In this document: piece after piece, positions 60,923 to 64,000 of the stretch
Layout of the letters: each line of letters begins with the position of its first letter
Numbering within the stretch: the first letter of the stretch is position 1
Assembly (NCBI GenBank): GCA_910575665.1
Contig: CAJTFB010000018.1
Coordinates: 1-64,000 of the forward strand
DNA length: 64,000 nucleotides
Direction of reading: 5' to 3'
From: Eubacteriaceae bacterium
GTDB lineage: Bacteria; Bacillota; Clostridia; Lachnospirales; Lachnospiraceae
Notes under the pieces: generated by a model
Seen by the model: only the letters and a program-made list of their open reading frames with translations
Told to the model about the DNA's origin: nothing
The model's database searches: none
Made by a program: the position numbers and the translations under genes

Positions 60923-61831
60923 TCAAAAAGAAGTCCATTCATAAAAACAGCCCTTTTCCTTAAGTTTTGGCAGTGCATATTTTTTGACCTCCGGCACACT
61001 GGCCTTCCAGCCCAGAAAATATGCAGTAATCCGGCTGATGTCATTCGTGATCTTGTACTTTAACATACGCCCTTTCTGGTCATAGGTAGAGTACATGATC
61101 TCTTTTGGAAACTTCTTTTCAATATGCCGAACCAAAGAAGCCGTGATCCCATCTGTCAGCGACCTCTCATACAGATCTCTGGCGCCAAAGAGATGAAGGA
61201 TCTCATGAGCATAGGTGGACGCTCCTTCCGCCTGTTTCCCATATTTTGAAAATAAGGTGGCGCTCTCGTAAAAAAATTCGGTACCCTCTTCTGCATAATG
61301 GACCAGTGTGGAACTGGTTCCCGATTTATTCAAATGAATGAGAAAACCGATGCTGTCTGTCTTATACTGGGAACGGAGCCCGTTAATATCAATGTTCTTT
61401 TCCGCAAATTTCACAACTTTCCGATATAGTTTATCCTGGCTTCGGATGCTGTCGCTGACTTTATTATTGACCCGGAAAGAATAACTGATATCCTTATATT
61501 TTTCTATATTTGCCACAAAGGAAACCGTCTTTCCATATTTTTTTGCCTGTTTGCGAATATAGGCTGTGGCAGAACGGACTTTTCTATTTGCTTCTTTTTT
61601 AGCTTTTTTCGTCCATTTGCTTCCTTTGTCGTTCACAAAAATACTGATCAGCACCGACCGTCCCTCCAGTACCCCAGCGCTCCCCGTGGGCAGCTTTTTC
61701 CACTCACTTTCTGATATTCTCTCCGGCATCACCTCTGCCTGGGCGCCCCCTAACCTGACAGGTAAAAAAACAGCGAGCAGAGCGAACACCAGACACAGAG
61801 CTGTCAGTCTCTTTCTATTCCATAACCTCAT
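60923..61831 (-). CDS. Secreted metzincin-type zinc protease
   Basis: A signal peptide (LTALCLVFALLAVFLPVRLGG, cleavage near GGAQA) is followed by a basic, lysine-rich region and the zinc-binding motif HEILHLFGARD (His209, His213 and Asp219), which fits HExxHxxGxxD of metzincins such as snapalysin. The Met-turn may be EIMYS near residue 246. It has 302 residues in all. The protein is probably exported and cuts extracellular proteins. I know no close match; a general zinc peptidase of unassigned family is the alternative. It is 48 bases upstream of the chemoreceptor gene. Confidence 0.7.
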   Translation of the reverse strand: MRLWNRKRLTALCLVFALLAVFLPVRLGGAQAEVMPERISESEWKKLPTGSAGVLEGRSVLISIFVNDKGSKWTKKAKKEANRKVRSATAYIRKQAKKYGKTVSFVANIEKYKDISYSFRVNNKVSDSIRSQDKLYRKVVKFAEKNIDINGLRSQYKTDSIGFLIHLNKSGTSSTLVHYAEEGTEFFYESATLFSKYGKQAEGASTYAHEILHLFGARDLYERSLTDGITASLVRHIEKKFPKEIMYSTYDQKGRMLKYKITNDISRITAYFLGWKASVPEVKKYALPKLKEKGCFYEWTSF

Positions 61832-61944
61832 TACGCTTCATCCCTTCTTTTTGCCAGCTACCACCAGCAATTTAACATTCCCCTTTATTTTACCTTTTTT
61901 TCTACAAAGAGACAACTGTAAACTTTTGAAAATTGAAAAAAACC

Positions 61945-61973
61945 TTGAAAATATGAAATAATCTGTATATAAT
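61945..61973 (+). promoter_or_regulatory. Promoter of the aminotransferase gene
   Basis: TTGAAA (61945-61950), 17 bases, TATAAT (61968-61973). AGGAGG lies six bases before the ATG at 62025. Confidence 0.75.
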
Positions 61974-62024
61974 AGTGAAGTTGAAAAGAGTTTTTTGCAT
62001 ATACTTACACTTAGGAGGTTCACC

Positions 62025-63314
62025 ATGGAATATTACAGTCAGCAGAGCAAGGAAGATCTGCTTGCTCTGAAATCAGAATTGGAAGCTAAATTTGAGGAAA
62101 AAAAGGCATGCGGTCTTCAGTTGGATATGTCAAGAGGAAAACCAAGTACTTCCCAGCTGGATATCTCACTGGGACTCCTGGATGTCCTCACCTCAAAATC
62201 TGGTTTTCTGGCAAGTGACGGCATTGACTGTCGAAACTACGGTGGTCTTGACGGCATTCCGGAAGCAAAGCAGCTTATGGCAGAGATGATGGGAACGGCA
62301 CCAGAACATGTCATTGTATTTGGAAACGCCAGTTTATCTATTATGTATGATTCGATTTCGAGATCCTATACCCACGGTGTTCTCGACAACACTCCCTGGT
62401 GTAAATTAGATAAAATTAAATTCCTGTGTCCAGTCCCCGGCTACGACAGGCACTTTGCCATCACCGAACGCTTTGGCATCGAGATGATCAATATTCCGAT
62501 GACACAGGACGGTCCCGATATGGATCTGGTGGAAGATCTTGTAAACCACGACGAGACTGTGAAAGGGATCTGGTGTGTTCCCAAATACTCCAATCCCCAG
62601 GGCATCAACTACAGCGATGACACCGTCAGACGTTTTGCCAATCTGAAACCAGCAGCGAAAGATTTTCGTATCTACTGGGACAACGCCTATGTAATTCATC
62701 ATCTCTATGAGGACCACCAGGCAGAACTATTAGATATCATCAGTGAATGTGAAAAGGCGGGCAATCCAGATATCGTATATGAGTTTGCCTCCACTTCTAA
62801 AGTAAGCTTTTCTGGCGCCGGCATCGCAGCTCTTGCCGCCTCAAAAGCAAATCTGGACGACATAAAAAAACAGCTGACGATTCAGACCATCGGCTACGAC
62901 AAAATAAACCAGCTTAGGCATGTAACTTATTTTAAAAACTTAGAAGGTCTCAAACAGCATATGAAAAAACATGCCAACGAGATGAGACCAAAATTTGAGG
63001 CTGTTTTGGATGTTCTTGAAAAAGAACTGGCAGACACAGGCATCGCCAGCTGGGAAAAGCCCTATGGCGGCTATTTTATCTCTTTTGAAGCCATGGAAGG
63101 CTGTGCGAAAAAGATCGTTGCCAAATGCAAAGAGGCAGGGGTTACATTGACTGGCGCCGGCGCTACGTATCCTTATGGCAAAGATCCAAAAGACAGCAAT
63201 ATTCGTATCGCCCCTTCCTTCCCAAATTTGGAAGAGCTGGCTCAGGCAACAGACCTGTTTGTACTCTGTGTAAAGCTGGTAAGTATTGAAAAAATATTGG
63301 AAAATAAACGATGA
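62025..63314 (+). CDS. Class I/II aminotransferase (aspartate-aminotransferase-like)
   Basis: The PLP-dependent fold is shown by LDMSRGKPS, CRNYGGLDGIPEAKQLMAEM, WCVPKYSNPQGINYSDD and the PLP-lysine region FASTSKVSFSGAG. This is the large subfamily of aspartate-type aminotransferases with about 430 residues, found in Firmicutes and described with PatB-like or DUF-type names. It moves the amino group between aspartate or another amino acid and 2-oxoglutarate. Single gene, on the plus strand, with its own promoter and terminator. Confidence 0.87.
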   Translation: MEYYSQQSKEDLLALKSELEAKFEEKKACGLQLDMSRGKPSTSQLDISLGLLDVLTSKSGFLASDGIDCRNYGGLDGIPEAKQLMAEMMGTAPEHVIVFGNASLSIMYDSISRSYTHGVLDNTPWCKLDKIKFLCPVPGYDRHFAITERFGIEMINIPMTQDGPDMDLVEDLVNHDETVKGIWCVPKYSNPQGINYSDDTVRRFANLKPAAKDFRIYWDNAYVIHHLYEDHQAELLDIISECEKAGNPDIVYEFASTSKVSFSGAGIAALAASKANLDDIKKQLTIQTIGYDKINQLRHVTYFKNLEGLKQHMKKHANEMRPKFEAVLDVLEKELADTGIASWEKPYGGYFISFEAMEGCAKKIVAKCKEAGVTLTGAGATYPYGKDPKDSNIRIAPSFPNLEELAQATDLFVLCVKLVSIEKILENKR

Positions 63315-63346
63315 GAAACTCGCTTTTCGATAACTTTCCTATCAAA

Positions 63347-63387
63347 TAAAAACAGGGATCTGGTACATCCACCAGATCCCTGTTTTT
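63347..63387. terminator. Bidirectional terminator between the aminotransferase and pta
   Basis: A perfect stem AAAACAGGGATCTGGT/ACCAGATCCCTGTTTT with a T-run serving the aminotransferase on the plus strand and pta on the minus strand. Confidence 0.9.
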
Positions 63388-63434
63388 ATGTCTTCCTATT
63401 TATTTCAAGGCATAATTTTGCCCCTGTCATCCCT

Positions 63435-64000
63435 TTATGCCAAAGCAGCAGTAATGATCGCCATGGAATATACCTCACTGGCATTGCAGCCTCTGGAGAG
63501 GTCATTAATCGGTGCATTTAATCCAAGAAGGATCGGACCATATGCCTCAAAGTTTCCAAGCCTCTGAGCGATCTTATAACCGATATTACCGGCACTGATA
63601 TCTGGGAAGATAAAGGTATTGGCATGTCCCGCCACCTCTGACTCCGGACATTTGGTACGGGCAACTCGCGGGGAAACCGCCGCATCAAACTGAAGCTCGC
63701 CCGCGATCGGCAGATTTGGCGCCGCTTTCCTTGTCTTCTCCGCTGCATTCCGCATCTTATCCACATCCTCGCCTGCGCCGGAACCCAGGGTAGAATAGCT
63801 CAGGAATGCCAACTGCGGATCAATGCCGAATATTCTGGCACACTCTGCGGACTCCAGGGCGATCTCTACCAATTCATCCTCTGTCGGCTTAATGTTAATG
63901 GCACAGTCACTCATAGCGAGCACTTCGTTCTCACCGGTCGCCGATGGACGCACCAGAATAAAACAAGATGACACGATGGAATTTTGAGGTTTGGTCTTGA
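63435..64000 (-). CDS. pta: Phosphate acetyltransferase (C-terminal part, cut by the window edge)
   Basis: The C-terminal ~188 residues carry FLSYSTLGSGAGEDVDKM, GELQFDAAVSPRVARTKCP and FIFPDISAGNIGYKIAQRL, the conserved Pta blocks. It converts acetyl-CoA and phosphate to acetyl phosphate, the step before acetate kinase and ATP. The N-terminal part lies beyond 64000; the frame is open there. The stop is at 63435, followed by the bidirectional terminator. Confidence 0.93.
   Translation of the reverse strand, partial: KTKPQNSIVSSCFILVRPSATGENEVLAMSDCAINIKPTEDELVEIALESAECARIFGIDPQLAFLSYSTLGSGAGEDVDKMRNAAEKTRKAAPNLPIAGELQFDAAVSPRVARTKCPESEVAGHANTFIFPDISAGNIGYKIAQRLGNFEAYGPILLGLNAPINDLSRGCNASEVYSMAIITAALA

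Noticed and set aside
1-64000. CRISPR array, rRNA operon or prophage
   Set aside because: No regularly spaced short repeats, no rRNA-like sequence and no phage structural genes were seen; the window's repeats are palindromic spacers.

Overview
The window reads as a chromosomal stretch of a spore-forming, anaerobic Firmicute of the family Lachnospiraceae; a Blautia-like gut commensal is my best guess. This rests on the spoIIA sporulation operon, an oxygen-sensitive class III ribonucleotide reductase, an ECF-type vitamin transporter, a T-box riboswitch on valS, strong AGGAGG ribosome binding sites and sigma-A promoters with 17-base spacers. The genus is inference. Nearly all genes lie on the minus strand, consistent with a leading-strand segment replicated right to left.

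Layout, left to right. 1-3.5 kb: an AgrC/AgrA-type two-component system divergent from a secreted polysaccharide deacetylase. 3.6-6.9 kb: a BcgI-like restriction-modification system (fused nuclease-methylase plus specificity subunit). 7.0-13.1 kb: a complete but interrupted STM4011-STM4015-type cassette of unknown function (two radical SAM proteins, a sulfatase-like hydrolase, an ATP-grasp-like protein and a repeat protein). About 1 kb of broken nuclease/ATPase remnants splits it. 13.2-17.3 kb: an AlwI-family restriction enzyme with two adenine methyltransferases. 17.4-18.8 kb: thiW-thiM thiamine salvage. 18.8-27.1 kb: nrdD with an NrdR box, a membrane-anchored MutS-like ATPase, a GH27 alpha-galactosidase, a rubredoxin/glutamate-synthase fusion and a sodium-dependent transporter. 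27.3-29.9 kb: a GmrSD-like (DUF262/HNH) restriction protein, then a small type I toxin with an antisense RNA.

30-46 kb is mostly housekeeping: rplM-rpsI, an amidohydrolase, truA, ecfT-ecfA2-ecfA1, lysC, an apgM-type mutase, hom, a lone cheW, prfB and secA. 43.6-49.9 kb holds a family of zinc-ribbon and membrane-associated proteins (Tim44-like, SPFH, TPM-domain, double zinc ribbon), ribosome hibernation factor hpf, and a tight group of four DnaA boxes upstream of hpf. 50-53.5 kb: tRNA-Arg, sigF-spoIIAB-spoIIAA and a zinc-ribbon TPR protein with a 47-residue companion. 53.6-55.4 kb: a HipA/CtkA-like protein with altered catalytic residues paired with a resolvase-like DNA-binding protein. 55.5-58.7 kb: valS with its T-box. 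The right end has a chemoreceptor, a secreted metzincin-type protease, an aminotransferase and the 3' part of pta.

The genome carries several restriction systems (BcgI-like, AlwI-like, GmrSD-like) and three kinds of palindromic intergenic repeat, so this arm has taken up accessory DNA between core genes. The least understood gene sets are the STM4011-4015 cassette, the HipA-like/resolvase-like pair and the zinc-ribbon/SPFH group. All names rest on motifs and gene context read by eye; no database search was run.
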